DNA of 14,284 nt from an uncultured Clostridium sp. (GCA_900553125.1 USCB01000031.1:1-14284); one strand, 5' to 3'; positions 1 through 6,709 are shown, counted from the first letter of the stretch. Program-made: numbers and translations. Notes: generated from the letters alone by a model not told the origin.

Positions 1-256
1 GTCTTTTTATTTCGGTTCCTTTTGGTTGTCCCTCTGCTGTTGCCGGTAAATTATACTGAGTTATTGTATCATCATACTCTTCCATTCTTTCTTTTTCCTG
101 CACATTTACCTCATCTGTTTTTGTTTTCGCCTCTGCAGCTCTAGTCAACACTCCATTTTGCCCTGTTAACATGCTTATGCTTACACCGGCTAACACTAAT
201 AAAACAATCACAGTTACAACTAATGCAATCAAAGTTATTCCCTTGCTCTTATTCAT
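1..256 (-). CDS. Type IV pilin-like protein, N-terminal part (runs off the left edge)
   Basis: The reading frame opens with ATG at 256 and stays open for 85 codons to the window edge, so the C-terminus is missing. The N-terminus is a short basic leader (MNKSKG) directly followed by ITLIALVVTVIVLLVLAGV, the class III prepilin signal: a prepilin peptidase would cut after Gly6, leaving a hydrophobic alpha-helix that anchors the protein and packs the pilus core. The canonical Glu5 of mature pilins is replaced by an aliphatic residue (ITLIA), as in many Clostridia pilin-like proteins. The following stretch GQNGVLTRAAEAKTKTDE is also typical of that group. After this comes a charged, Glu/Lys-rich helix (about residues 45-65). 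A consensus promoter lies about 60 bases upstream, so it is transcribed independently of spoIIIA. Whether it is a major pilin, a pseudopilin or a surface protein using the same export route cannot be decided without the missing end. Confidence 0.8.
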   Translation of the reverse strand, partial: MNKSKGITLIALVVTVIVLLVLAGVSISMLTGQNGVLTRAAEAKTKTDEVNVQEKERMEEYDDTITQYNLPATAEGQPKGTEIKR

Positions 257-316
257 TTAACCACATACCTTTCTTTTGTGCGTTTTGTATCTTCAGTGGA
301 TACGTATTTTAATTTT

Positions 317-345
317 ATTATAAATATAATCCTTCTAGTTGTCAA
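317..345 (-). promoter_or_regulatory. Consensus vegetative promoter of the pilin-like gene
   Basis: On the minus strand a perfect -35 hexamer TTGACA (345-340) is followed by a 17-base spacer and a perfect -10 hexamer TATAAT (322-317). It points at the pilin-like gene starting at 256. This is the expected sigma-A arrangement and the strongest-looking promoter in the window. It lies between the 258-bp hairpin element and the gene, so the pilin gene does not need read-through from the sporulation operon. Confidence 0.75.
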
Positions 346-370
346 TAATTTTTTCTACTATTTTTCTTCT

Positions 371-628
371 GTAATTTGTAAAAAAACAAAACTATAGTGT
401 CAGGCTATCTTGGGGGATACTAATTAATTCATCATTATTAATGTGTAACTGGAATAATTTTAGAGCTTATTAGTATAATTTTCGGAAAGAGTTCGTGCTC
501 CGCCACGGAAGGGCGCCAAAAATTATGCTTATAAGCTCTTAAATTATATAAGGAACCATTAATAATCATGAATTAATTAGTATCCCATAAGATAGCCTGA
601 CACTATAGTTTTGTTTTTTACAAATTAC
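371..628. mobile_element. 258-bp long imperfect hairpin element, MITE-like
   Basis: The two ends are inverted repeats: GTAATTTGTA at 371 is mirrored by TACAAATTAC ending at 628. The pairing continues almost without break for more than 100 bases per arm (for example GTGTCAGGCTATCTT on the left at about 397-411 and its complement at about 588-602). Arms differ by scattered mismatches and one A/T-run length change. The centre, about 482-519, is a GC-richer unpaired segment. There is no coding capacity. The right end is 2 bases from the spoIIIAH stop codon. No convincing target-site duplication is visible. This fits a non-autonomous miniature inverted-repeat element. As RNA it would also fold into a very long hairpin closing the spoIIIA transcript, so a terminator or RNase III substrate role is possible. 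The rest of 257-370 holds only the pilin promoter and ribosome-binding region. Confidence 0.7.
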
Positions 629-630
629 AT

Positions 631-1263
631 TTACTTTTCACTAATATGTATATTTTCAATCTCCACATTCAATTCACGCGAAACAATATTCTGCACCTTT
701 GCAACATTTTCCGTATTCAAACCACCTTCAATATGTACAACAACATTCACACTAGAATCATTAATCATAATCACACAATTCTGAAAACCTTTAGTTTGTA
801 TCAAATTCTCACATATCATTATAGCATTTTTAGTATTATTTATTTTAGTAATCTCCTGAGTTGCAATTGACTTTTGTGCCTCTGAAGTATTTGTATTATT
901 CAAAATTCTTTCATAATTAGAAATCATCTCAGCATACATTTTATCCCTTTCCAATTTAGAACTAGCATAATAATCTGTTTCATTTGCCTTTTCTTTAACT
1001 TCAGAACTCGTACTCTCTGTAGTTTCATTTTCTGAATTATTTGATGTTTCCACATTATTTTCATCCTGCTTACTATCAGACTCATTATTACTAACTAAAA
1101 CCGCATCCCCAACATTTGCATATTCATTTTCTATATTATTTATATCTTCAGAATAAGTTTCTTGTGTTTGCTTTTCAAATGTAGAATAATTAAAATATCC
1201 AGCAGCTACTAACATTAATGCAATAGCATAAATTGCAATTTCACTTTTTTTGAATTTTTTCAT
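631..1263 (-). CDS. spoIIIAH: Stage III sporulation protein AH (mother-cell channel ring)
   Basis: This 210-residue protein has one N-terminal membrane helix (about residues 9-25), a Ser/Thr/Asn/Glu-rich linker (about 30-95) and a C-terminal globular domain (about 100-210) with a helix followed by alternating beta strands. That is the ring-building fold related to EscJ/PrgK of type III secretion systems. In the family, SpoIIIAH sits in the mother-cell outer forespore membrane and binds forespore SpoIIQ across the intermembrane space, forming the feeding channel or zipper. It is the last gene of the operon, 14 bases after spoIIIAG, and has no frame disturbance. Two cysteines (in MICENL and FQNCVI) lie in the globular domain. 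The long low-complexity linker is characteristic of clostridial versions. Identification rests on architecture plus operon position. Confidence 0.9.
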   Translation of the reverse strand: MKKFKKSEIAIYAIALMLVAAGYFNYSTFEKQTQETYSEDINNIENEYANVGDAVLVSNNESDSKQDENNVETSNNSENETTESTSSEVKEKANETDYYASSKLERDKMYAEMISNYERILNNTNTSEAQKSIATQEITKINNTKNAIMICENLIQTKGFQNCVIMINDSSVNVVVHIEGGLNTENVAKVQNIVSRELNVEIENIHISEK

Positions 1264-1277
1264 TTAAATCCATCCTT

Positions 1278-1871
1278 TCACTTTTTCATTTCAAATACCT
1301 GTATTTTATCTATACTAAGACCTGTTACAGCTCCTATTGCATTTATAATATTTGTTTTTACTGTTGCGTCATTTGCACCTTCTGCTGTTATTATTGCACC
1401 TGTAATCGTTGGTTCTAAAGTTTTTTGAATAATTGGTTCTTTACTTCCTGTTTTCTCGGAAAAAACCACATCCTTTTTTGCCTCTGTTTCTGTTACATTT
1501 CTTGTTCCTCCTGATGAATCTCCTTCTTCTGTACTACTTGTTGTTGTACTTTCATTATATATTGGCACTATGCTTTGACTTTCAGAGTAATTTATTAGTA
1601 CACTTACTTTTCCTACATTTTTTATTGTCCCTAAAATATTTTCTAGTTTTTTTTCTAAATCATTCTGTGATACATATTTTTCACTACTATCAGCTAAAAC
1701 TTTTCCTGCACTATTTGTAGTATCACTTGGTTCTTTTTCATCTTTCCAAATAATATTTATTATTATTAAAGTTGCTATTAATATAATTATAAGAAATACA
1801 ATATTTTCAATCTTTTTCTTGCTTTTATTTTCATTATCATTAGAAATAACATTTTTTAAAAACTTACCCAT
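1278..1871 (-). CDS. spoIIIAG: Stage III sporulation protein AG (channel ring protein)
   Basis: This protein of 197 residues has a Lys-rich cytoplasmic N-terminus, one membrane helix at about residues 24-42 and a large extracytoplasmic part. The region from about residue 70 contains the beta-rich insertion (NVGKVSVLINYSESQ, then a Ser/Thr/Gly/Glu-rich loop) that separates the two halves of the ring-building motif. The motif closes with GAIITAEGANDATVKTNI and a final LSIDKIQVFEM strand. In Bacillus subtilis, SpoIIIAG forms a large membrane ring in the mother-cell-derived membrane. Order and spacing are as expected: 24 bases after spoIIIAF and 14 bases before spoIIIAH. No in-frame CGG codon and no frame break. 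Confidence 0.9.
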   Translation of the reverse strand: MGKFLKNVISNDNENKSKKKIENIVFLIIILIATLIIINIIWKDEKEPSDTTNSAGKVLADSSEKYVSQNDLEKKLENILGTIKNVGKVSVLINYSESQSIVPIYNESTTTSSTEEGDSSGGTRNVTETEAKKDVVFSEKTGSKEPIIQKTLEPTITGAIITAEGANDATVKTNIINAIGAVTGLSIDKIQVFEMKK

Positions 1872-1895
1872 AGCTCTCTCCTTTGTTTTTCCTTT

Positions 1896-2445
1896 TTATT
1901 TGATCTTTATGTCTATCAATTCTTCACCAATTTCATAATTACTAGCTATATCTTTTTTTATGTCTTGAATTTGAACATCATTTTCTGTCTTTTTGGCATT
2001 ATTTCCTATTTCAATATTAGTGATTTCCTTTTTAGTTAAAATTAAACTAATCTTGTGAATTCCAGAATCTTTTCCATTTGCGTTTAAATTTGCATCTATA
2101 TTACATTTTATAACATTGTAACCGCTTCTCCTCAACTTTTTTCTTCACATCATTTTCTAACTGTTCTATATATAAATCTTGCAGCCTTAAATCCATGCTT
2201 TCTTGATTTACTACTGTTTCCGTTTTAGTCATATTTTGTATATACTCATCTAAATTTATTTCATTAATATTATATAGTTCTGTAGAATTTACAAATGGTG
2301 ATATTATACAAAATATAATATAAATTCCAAGCACCACTTTGATATATTTTTTTATCTTTCCATTTGGTATTAGTAATTCAAATATACTTACTATTATTAC
2401 AGAAATTACGATTTGTTCAATCCAATTTTTCAAAAAACTTATCAT
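1896..2445 (-). CDS. spoIIIAF: Stage III sporulation protein AF, read through a +1 shift at CGG
   Basis: Starting at ATG 2445, which overlaps the spoIIIAE stop (ATGA), the frame gives two membrane helices (about residues 9-27 and 34-50), then a soluble domain. The plain frame stops at 2101 after 114 residues. At residue 107 the codons read AAG CGG TTA. If one base is skipped (AAG, C, GGT TAC AAT) the frame continues as Lys-Gly-Tyr-Asn-Val-Ile and on to a stop at 1896, giving 182 residues, close to the roughly 200 of the family. The recovered tail (KISLILTKKE, then INIEIG-like strands, ending ELIDIKIK) looks like the normal SpoIIIAF C-terminal domain, where a Gly-Tyr at this place is usual. 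SpoIIIAF is an accessory membrane protein of the SpoIIIA-SpoIIQ complex. A decaying gene or a sequencing insertion is possible, but the same lesion recurs in two other genes of this operon. Confidence 0.85.
2121..2124 (-). other. CGGT +1 frameshift site in spoIIIAF
   Basis: The coding-strand tetranucleotide CGGT occupies 2124-2121. CGG is in frame with the spoIIIAF start. Skipping its C yields GGT (Gly) and opens the downstream frame. Unshifted translation adds only RLQCYKM before a stop. Confidence 0.7.
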
Positions 2446-3618
2446 CTATACATCATCCCACTATTAGAAATTTTTATTACCAAAGTTAGTCCAATTATCA
2501 ACAGAACAGATACAGAACACAATATTGCTAAAAGTAATTTAAATATTCCGCTCATTTCATCTAGTAATTTTACTATGTTTTTATCTGCTATTGGCTCTAT
2601 TACCCCTGATGCTAATGAATACATTATGCTAAATGTAGCTAATTTTATAACTGGCAATAAACATATTCCTATAATTATAATAACACCTACTATTCCTACA
2701 GCATTTTTTAGTATAACTCCACACCCTAATATAGCATCTACACTATCTCCTAGTATTTTTCCGTACAACTGGTATTAATGAACTTACTGCTGCTTTTGCG
2801 GTTTTAGAAGTTACCCCATCTATGCTTGCACTTAAACTTCCTTCTAATGATACTACCCCAACAAATAGTGTAAGTATAACTCCTAAAAACCATATTATAC
2901 TTGATTTCATAAATCCAGCTAATTTACTTATTTGTATCCTATCTGTTATTTTCGAAGTAATTATTAGCACTGTAATTATTGATACTATTGGAATTATCAA
3001 TGTTTTTATAATACTTGCAATAAACTCTATTAAAAATAATAATATTGGTTCTATTATTGCCGTTGTTGTTATATTTCCTGTGTATGTTAAAAGCGTTATA
3101 AGTAATGGAATTAAATTTTGAGAAAAACCTACCAGATTTTCTATTGTTTCACTTACACTTTTTATTATGTCTGAAAAGTTTGCCATTATTATTGTAATAA
3201 TCATTATATATTGAACATAATATATTATTTTCGAAATATCGCTATTTTCTAAGCTATCTGTTATTGATTTAAGTACACTATGTATTAATACTATAACTAA
3301 TATATTTATCAATATTATTAATGTGCTTTTTATTTGAGAGCCTGCTAAATTTAAGATTTTTTTTAATATATTTTTATTATCAATCTTACCTTTAATAGCA
3401 TTATTAAATATATTTGTTATATCTAAATCTTTTAGAAAATCTGGTGCATAATTTTCTGATTCTTTTAAAAAATCTCTAATCCCAAAGTTTTCTTGTTGTT
3501 CTTCCAAAATCGTGTTTGTATCAATAATTGTATTTTCTTCAAGTTCATTACTTGCATAACATATTTTTGGAACTAATATCATTATAATTATTATGTATAA
3601 ATATATTCTTTTTTTCAT
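2442..3618 (-). CDS. spoIIIAE: Stage III sporulation protein AE, read through a +1 shift at CGG
   Basis: This polytopic membrane protein carries an N-terminal signal sequence (MKKRIYLYIIIIMILVPKICYA) and many hydrophobic helices. It resembles permeases and is thought to be part of the membrane channel of the SpoIIIA complex. The plain frame from 3618 ends after 291 residues with the junk tail RKNTRR. At residue 285 the codons are GTA CGG AAA. Dropping the C gives GTA GGA AAA ATA, i.e. Pro-Val-Val-Gly-Lys-Ile-Leu-Gly-Asp, the conserved family segment, and the frame runs to 2442. Total length is then 391 residues, against about 399 in Bacillus subtilis. The C-terminal part contains the expected conserved DAILGCG and further membrane helices. 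Start supported by an AGGTGATG-type ribosome-binding site, 21 bases after spoIIIAD. No other lesion is seen. Confidence 0.9.
2760..2763 (-). other. CGGA +1 frameshift site in spoIIIAE
   Basis: CGGA at 2763-2760 on the coding strand. CGG is in the spoIIIAE frame. Skipping C gives GGA, the conserved glycine of the PVVGK segment. Unshifted translation stops six codons after the valine. Confidence 0.75.
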
Positions 3619-3639
3619 CTACATCACCTATACCTAAAT

Positions 3640-4032
3640 TTAATCTGGTAATATTTTTAAAATTACTTCTAAGAGATTATAAATTATTGGCACAGACATA
3701 GATATTATAATTGCTTTACTTCCAATTTCCACTTTATTTGCTATGGCATTTTCGCCTGCATCTTTACAAATACTTATTGCAAATTCAGCTAAAAATGCAA
3801 TTCCTGTCATTTTTATCAGAATCGACAGAAAATTGGTATTAACCCCTGATTTATTACATATTTGTTTTAAAAGATTTATTACTAAAGCAATTTTGTCCAT
3901 TGATATGTATAAAATAATTGCACCTGCAAGTAATGATATGTATATAGCAAATTCAGGTCTATATTGTTTTATAATTATTATTAATATTAATGCTATCAAC
4001 CCAATTCCTATAATTTTAATTACATCTTCCAT
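3640..4032 (-). CDS. spoIIIAD: Stage III sporulation protein AD
   Basis: A 130-residue integral membrane protein (about 133 in Bacillus subtilis) with hydrophobic helices at about residues 5-21, 30-56 and 68-85 plus a last one at about 105-125. It starts MEDVIKIIGIGLIALILIII and contains the typical EFAIYISLLAG and AEFAISICKDAGE segments, the latter being the best conserved stretch of the family. It belongs to the membrane base of the SpoIIIA complex in the mother-cell-derived membrane. It follows spoIIIAC by 15 bases and precedes spoIIIAE by 21. There is no CGG trinucleotide in the gene and the frame is intact. Confidence 0.93.
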   Translation of the reverse strand: MEDVIKIIGIGLIALILIIIIKQYRPEFAIYISLLAGAIILYISMDKIALVINLLKQICNKSGVNTNFLSILIKMTGIAFLAEFAISICKDAGENAIANKVEIGSKAIIISMSVPIIYNLLEVILKILPD

Positions 4033-4047
4033 ATATTTTCTCCTATT

Positions 4048-4242
4048 TTATAAACTAAATAATGTCCTTACTGTATCAAATAATGAACTTATTTCTTTTA
4101 TTACTAATGTAAGTACAATTACAAGTCCTGCTAAAGTTGTCATCATTGCTTGTTCTTCTCTTCCCGCACGACATAATACTTGATGTAAAACTGCAACTAG
4201 TATTCCTACTGCTGCTATTTTAAATAATAAATCAACATTCAT
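4048..4242 (-). CDS. spoIIIAC: Stage III sporulation protein AC
   Basis: A 64-residue protein, which is the usual size for this family, with two membrane helices (about residues 7-24 and 36-50) joined by a polar turn containing the conserved GREEQA sequence. SpoIIIAC and SpoIIIAD are distantly related to each other and act together in the membrane part of the mother-cell channel. Position is canonical: 26 bases after spoIIIAB and 15 before spoIIIAD. The frame is intact. One CGG trinucleotide (4166-4164) spans two codons (GCG GGA) and causes no shift, serving as an out-of-frame control for the pattern described for spoIIIAA, AE and AF. Confidence 0.93.
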   Translation of the reverse strand: MNVDLLFKIAAVGILVAVLHQVLCRAGREEQAMMTTLAGLVIVLTLVIKEISSLFDTVRTLFSL

Positions 4243-4268
4243 TTTTACTCTCTTCCTTATTTAAATTT

Positions 4269-4787
4269 TTAAAATAATATTATTATAATAGCCAAACCAA
4301 TTAAGGTTCCTAAACTTTTATACATTTTTGCATTTTTATTTTTTTCTTCAATTGCCTCTGTTATTTGAGTTTTTAACAATGAAGAAAACTGATTTATTTC
4401 ACTTATCTGTCCTTCAACATCTGTTTTTCCAAGTACATTTCCTAATGTTAATATTAGATTTATATCGTTTTTATTCAGATTTAATGTGTTTTTTGTTTCA
4501 TTTACTCCTTTTTTCCATGCATCTTCTATTTTTTGCTTTTTTAATTCTGTGGATGTTATTAAAAATATGTTTGATATATTTGTTTCTTCTTTAATTTGGG
4601 ATGTTTCTTCTAAAACTTCTGCTAATGGTTTTCGAGTAAATTTTATTTTGTTTTGCATAATGTTTATTAATTTTAATAATTCATTTAATTCTTTTATTCT
4701 ATATGTATAGCTTTTTGATAATATAAAGCCTATGCTTGTACTTCCGATTAGTATAAAAATAAAAAACATATATCTTATAATTTCCAT
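4269..4787 (-). CDS. spoIIIAB: Stage III sporulation protein AB
   Basis: I chose the start at ATG 4787 rather than the upstream ATG 4799 because the bases between them (AGGTGG) are a good ribosome-binding site for the second ATG. This gives 172 residues, against 171 in Bacillus subtilis. An N-terminal membrane helix (about residues 4-22) and a C-terminal one (about 155-172) flank a cytoplasmic alpha-helical domain. The segment KELNELLKLINIMQNKI and the following charged helices match the family, whose soluble domain resembles the type II secretion protein GspF. This fits a partnership with the GspE-like ATPase SpoIIIAA encoded just upstream. It follows spoIIIAA by 52 bases. Frame intact. Confidence 0.9.
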   Translation of the reverse strand: MEIIRYMFFIFILIGSTSIGFILSKSYTYRIKELNELLKLINIMQNKIKFTRKPLAEVLEETSQIKEETNISNIFLITSTELKKQKIEDAWKKGVNETKNTLNLNKNDINLILTLGNVLGKTDVEGQISEINQFSSLLKTQITEAIEEKNKNAKMYKSLGTLIGLAIIIILF

Positions 4788-4839
4788 GACCCACCTCATT
4801 ATTATATATATGCTTTTTTTTATATTTTAGAACAATTAT

Positions 4840-5735
4840 TTATGTTTCTATTACTTCCTTAATTTTTCCTTTTTCTTTATAATCTAATACTATTATTTTA
4901 TTTACAAGTTTACATTTTACCAATCTGTTTAAATTTACATTCTGAAATATCTCTTCTGCTAATTGTGCATGTGCCGTAAATATTCCTTTTACACCACTAC
5001 ATACCATTTTTTCTATTGCATCCACATCTTCTTTGCTACCGATTTCGTCACATATAATAATTTGTGGTGCCATAGACCTTATTAGCATACTTATTCCTAT
5101 TGCTTTTGGTACATTATCTATAACATCTGTTAAATTTCCAACATCGTTTTGTGGAACTCCTTTATACATTGCTGCAATTTCACTTCTTTCATCAACTATT
5201 CCGCACGTTTTTGCTGAAAAGTTTATTTCTGGCATTCCGGTTTGAAATTATTCTTACTAAATCTCTTAAAATTGTCGTTTTTCCGTGCTCCAGGTGGTGA
5301 TACTATCATTGTGTTATATATTGTATCATTTTCTATATCTATTATGTATTTTAGTAATTTAGTTGAAACATCTTTTATTTGTCTTGCTATTCTAAAATTT
5401 AGACTTGATATGTAATTTATATTTTTTACTTTTCCATCTTCTATAGCACATGAGCCTGTTATTCCTACTCTATTTCCTCCTTTTATTGTTATAAACCCTT
5501 CTGATATTTGTTTTGTATATGAATAAATTGATTTTTCACATATATTTTCAAATGTTTCTTCTATGTCTTGTTTGGTTATAATATAGTTTATGAATTCTAT
5601 ATTTTGTCCTATTTTTAAAGTTATTTGTCTGTTTATTCTTAATCTTATTTCTTCTATGTTTTCTTTTTGTTCTGCTATTTCTTTTATTTTTTTTTGTATT
5701 TCTAGTGGAAAATATCCTATTACTTCTTTTATCAT
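4840..5735 (-). CDS. spoIIIAA: Stage III sporulation protein AA, secretion-type ATPase, read through two +1 shifts at CGG
   Basis: Starts at ATG 5735 behind a GGAAGGAG ribosome-binding site. The plain frame stops after 170 residues. Two +1 shifts restore 297 residues (307 in Bacillus subtilis). First, after Ala150, GCA CGG AAA becomes GCA, C, GGA AAA ACG ACA, rebuilding the Walker A loop SPPGAGKTTILRDL. Second, after Asn165, AAC CGG AAT becomes AAC, C, GGA ATG, giving ISNGMPEINFSAKTCGIVDE, the normal family continuation. Walker B (IIICDEIG) has Asp229 and Glu230. SpoIIIAA resembles type II/IV secretion ATPases and is thought to power the mother-cell to forespore channel. Without the shifts the product ends inside the P-loop and cannot bind ATP. 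First gene of spoIIIA, after yebC and a hairpin. In Bacillus subtilis the operon depends on sigma-E; a clear sigma-E promoter is not obvious here. Confidence 0.9.
5236..5239 (-). other. Second CGGA +1 frameshift site in spoIIIAA
   Basis: CGGA at 5239-5236 on the coding strand. CGG is in frame only after the first shift at 5285 has been made, which makes the two sites interdependent. Skipping C yields Gly166 of the ISNG segment and enters the frame carrying Walker B. The 15 codons between the two sites read as a normal helix following the P-loop. Confidence 0.75.
5282..5285 (-). other. First CGGA +1 frameshift site in spoIIIAA (inside Walker A)
   Basis: CGGA at 5285-5282 on the coding strand. 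CGG is in frame with the spoIIIAA start. Skipping C gives GGA, the glycine directly before the catalytic Lys-Thr of the P-loop. The bases GGAAAAA that follow are shared with the spoIIIAE site. Confidence 0.8.
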
Positions 5736-5766
5736 TTGTTTTTCTCCTTCCTTTTGTTTTTGACAT

Positions 5767-5810
5767 AAAAAAATACATATAATATTTTTCTATATTATAT
5801 GTATTTTTTT
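5767..5810 (-). terminator. AT-only hairpin with T-run after yebC
   Basis: Arms 5767-5784 and 5793-5810 are perfectly complementary over 18 bases, including the A and T runs, with an 8-base loop. It lies 19 bases past the yebC stop and 31 bases before spoIIIAA. The stem has a single G-C pair, so the terminator would be weak unless the T-run dominates. Being symmetrical, it could act in both directions. A CATATAAT string inside the stem resembles a sigma-E -10 element, but no matching -35 stands out. Confidence 0.6.
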
Positions 5811-5828
5811 TTATTTTAGAACTTGTTT

Positions 5829-6554
5829 TTATTCTTCCCAGTTATGATATACATTCATTACATCATCTAGGTCATTTAGGTTATCTATTAATCTATTCAT
5901 TTTTTCAACACCGTGTTCATCTAATGCTACTGTTGTTGATGGTACCATTTGTACTGATGCCTCTAAAAATTCTAGTCCCAGTCCTTCTAATTGCTCTCTA
6001 ACTGATGAGAAGTCTGATGGCGCTGTTGTTATTTCGTATACGTCTTCATCAACTTCAAAATCTTCTGCTCCGAATTCTAGTGCTTGCATCATTAATTCGT
6101 CTTCTGATAGTTTGCAGTTCTCTTTTTCTATTACTATTATACCTTTTTGACTGAACATGTATGATACACATCCTGTTGTTCCTAAATTTCCTCCTGCTTT
6201 ATCAAATACGTGTCTTACATCTGCCGCTGTTCTGTTTCTATTGTCTGTACTTGCCTCTACTATTAATGCTACTCCATTTGGTCCATATCCTTCATATGTT
6301 ATTTCTTCATATGTTGCTGTACTTCCTTCTCCTGAGGCTTTTTTTATTGCGTTGTTTATTGTGTCATTTGGCATATTTGCTGCTTTACATTTTGCTATTA
6401 CGTCTTTTAGTTTTGAGTTTCCTGCTGGGTCTGGTCCACCTGCCTTTACAGCTACTAGTAATTCTCTTCCTAGTTTTGTGAAGATTTTTCCTCTTGCTGC
6501 ATCTGCCTTTCCTTTTTTTGCTTGTATGTTGCTCCATTTTGAGTGTCCTGACAT
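5829..6554 (-). CDS. yebC: YebC/PmpR family protein
   Basis: This 241-residue protein is full length for the family. It opens with the signature MSGHSKWSNIQAKKGKADAA and continues with TKLGRELLVAVKAGGPDP, NNAIKKASGEG and TDNRNRTAADVRHVFDKAGGNLG, all highly conserved. The family has three domains. It was long annotated as a transcriptional regulator; more recent work links several members to translation, relieving ribosome stalling at difficult sequences such as proline runs. An AGGAGGAAAA-type ribosome-binding site precedes ATG 6554. It sits directly upstream of spoIIIA with a hairpin between. An extended -10-like sequence (TGATATACT) occurs about 80 bases upstream. All three CGG trinucleotides in the gene are out of frame and the frame is intact. 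Confidence 0.95.
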   Translation of the reverse strand: MSGHSKWSNIQAKKGKADAARGKIFTKLGRELLVAVKAGGPDPAGNSKLKDVIAKCKAANMPNDTINNAIKKASGEGSTATYEEITYEGYGPNGVALIVEASTDNRNRTAADVRHVFDKAGGNLGTTGCVSYMFSQKGIIVIEKENCKLSEDELMMQALEFGAEDFEVDEDVYEITTAPSDFSSVREQLEGLGLEFLEASVQMVPSTTVALDEHGVEKMNRLIDNLNDLDDVMNVYHNWEE

Positions 6555-6631
6555 ATTTTTTCCTCCTTTTTGCTTTTTGCTTTATTTTAAGGTATTTGAA
6601 CCTTATTATATTTCAAAAAAATTACTATTTA

Positions 6632-6640
6632 AGTATATCA
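6632..6640 (-). promoter_or_regulatory. Possible extended -10 promoter of yebC
   Basis: On the minus strand TGATATACT (6640-6632) matches an extended -10 element (TGnTATAAT with one mismatch). There is no good -35 hexamer, which extended -10 promoters can lack. It lies between the terminator of the upstream gene and yebC, where a promoter is needed. Pattern match only. Confidence 0.35.
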
Positions 6641-6709
6641 TACTATTTTGTTTTTGGGTAGTCTTTTTGGTAATATTTCATTAGAAATTCGTTAAAATTA
6701 TGCATAAAA

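Noticed and set aside
2101..2763. Reassignment of CGG to another amino acid or stop
   Set aside because: Changing the meaning of CGG does not change the reading phase. All four sites need a net +1 shift to regain the conserved sequence.
4788..4799. Start of spoIIIAB at ATG 4799
   Set aside because: AGGTGG just after it is the ribosome-binding site for ATG 4787, which gives the usual length.
1896..5735. spoIIIAA, AE and AF as pseudogenes of a strain losing sporulation
   Set aside because: Every lesion is the same kind (extra C before a glycine GGN), the downstream frames remain free of stops and family-like, and neighbouring sporulation genes are intact. Decay would give mixed lesions. Sequencing error remains the serious alternative and is stated in the findings.
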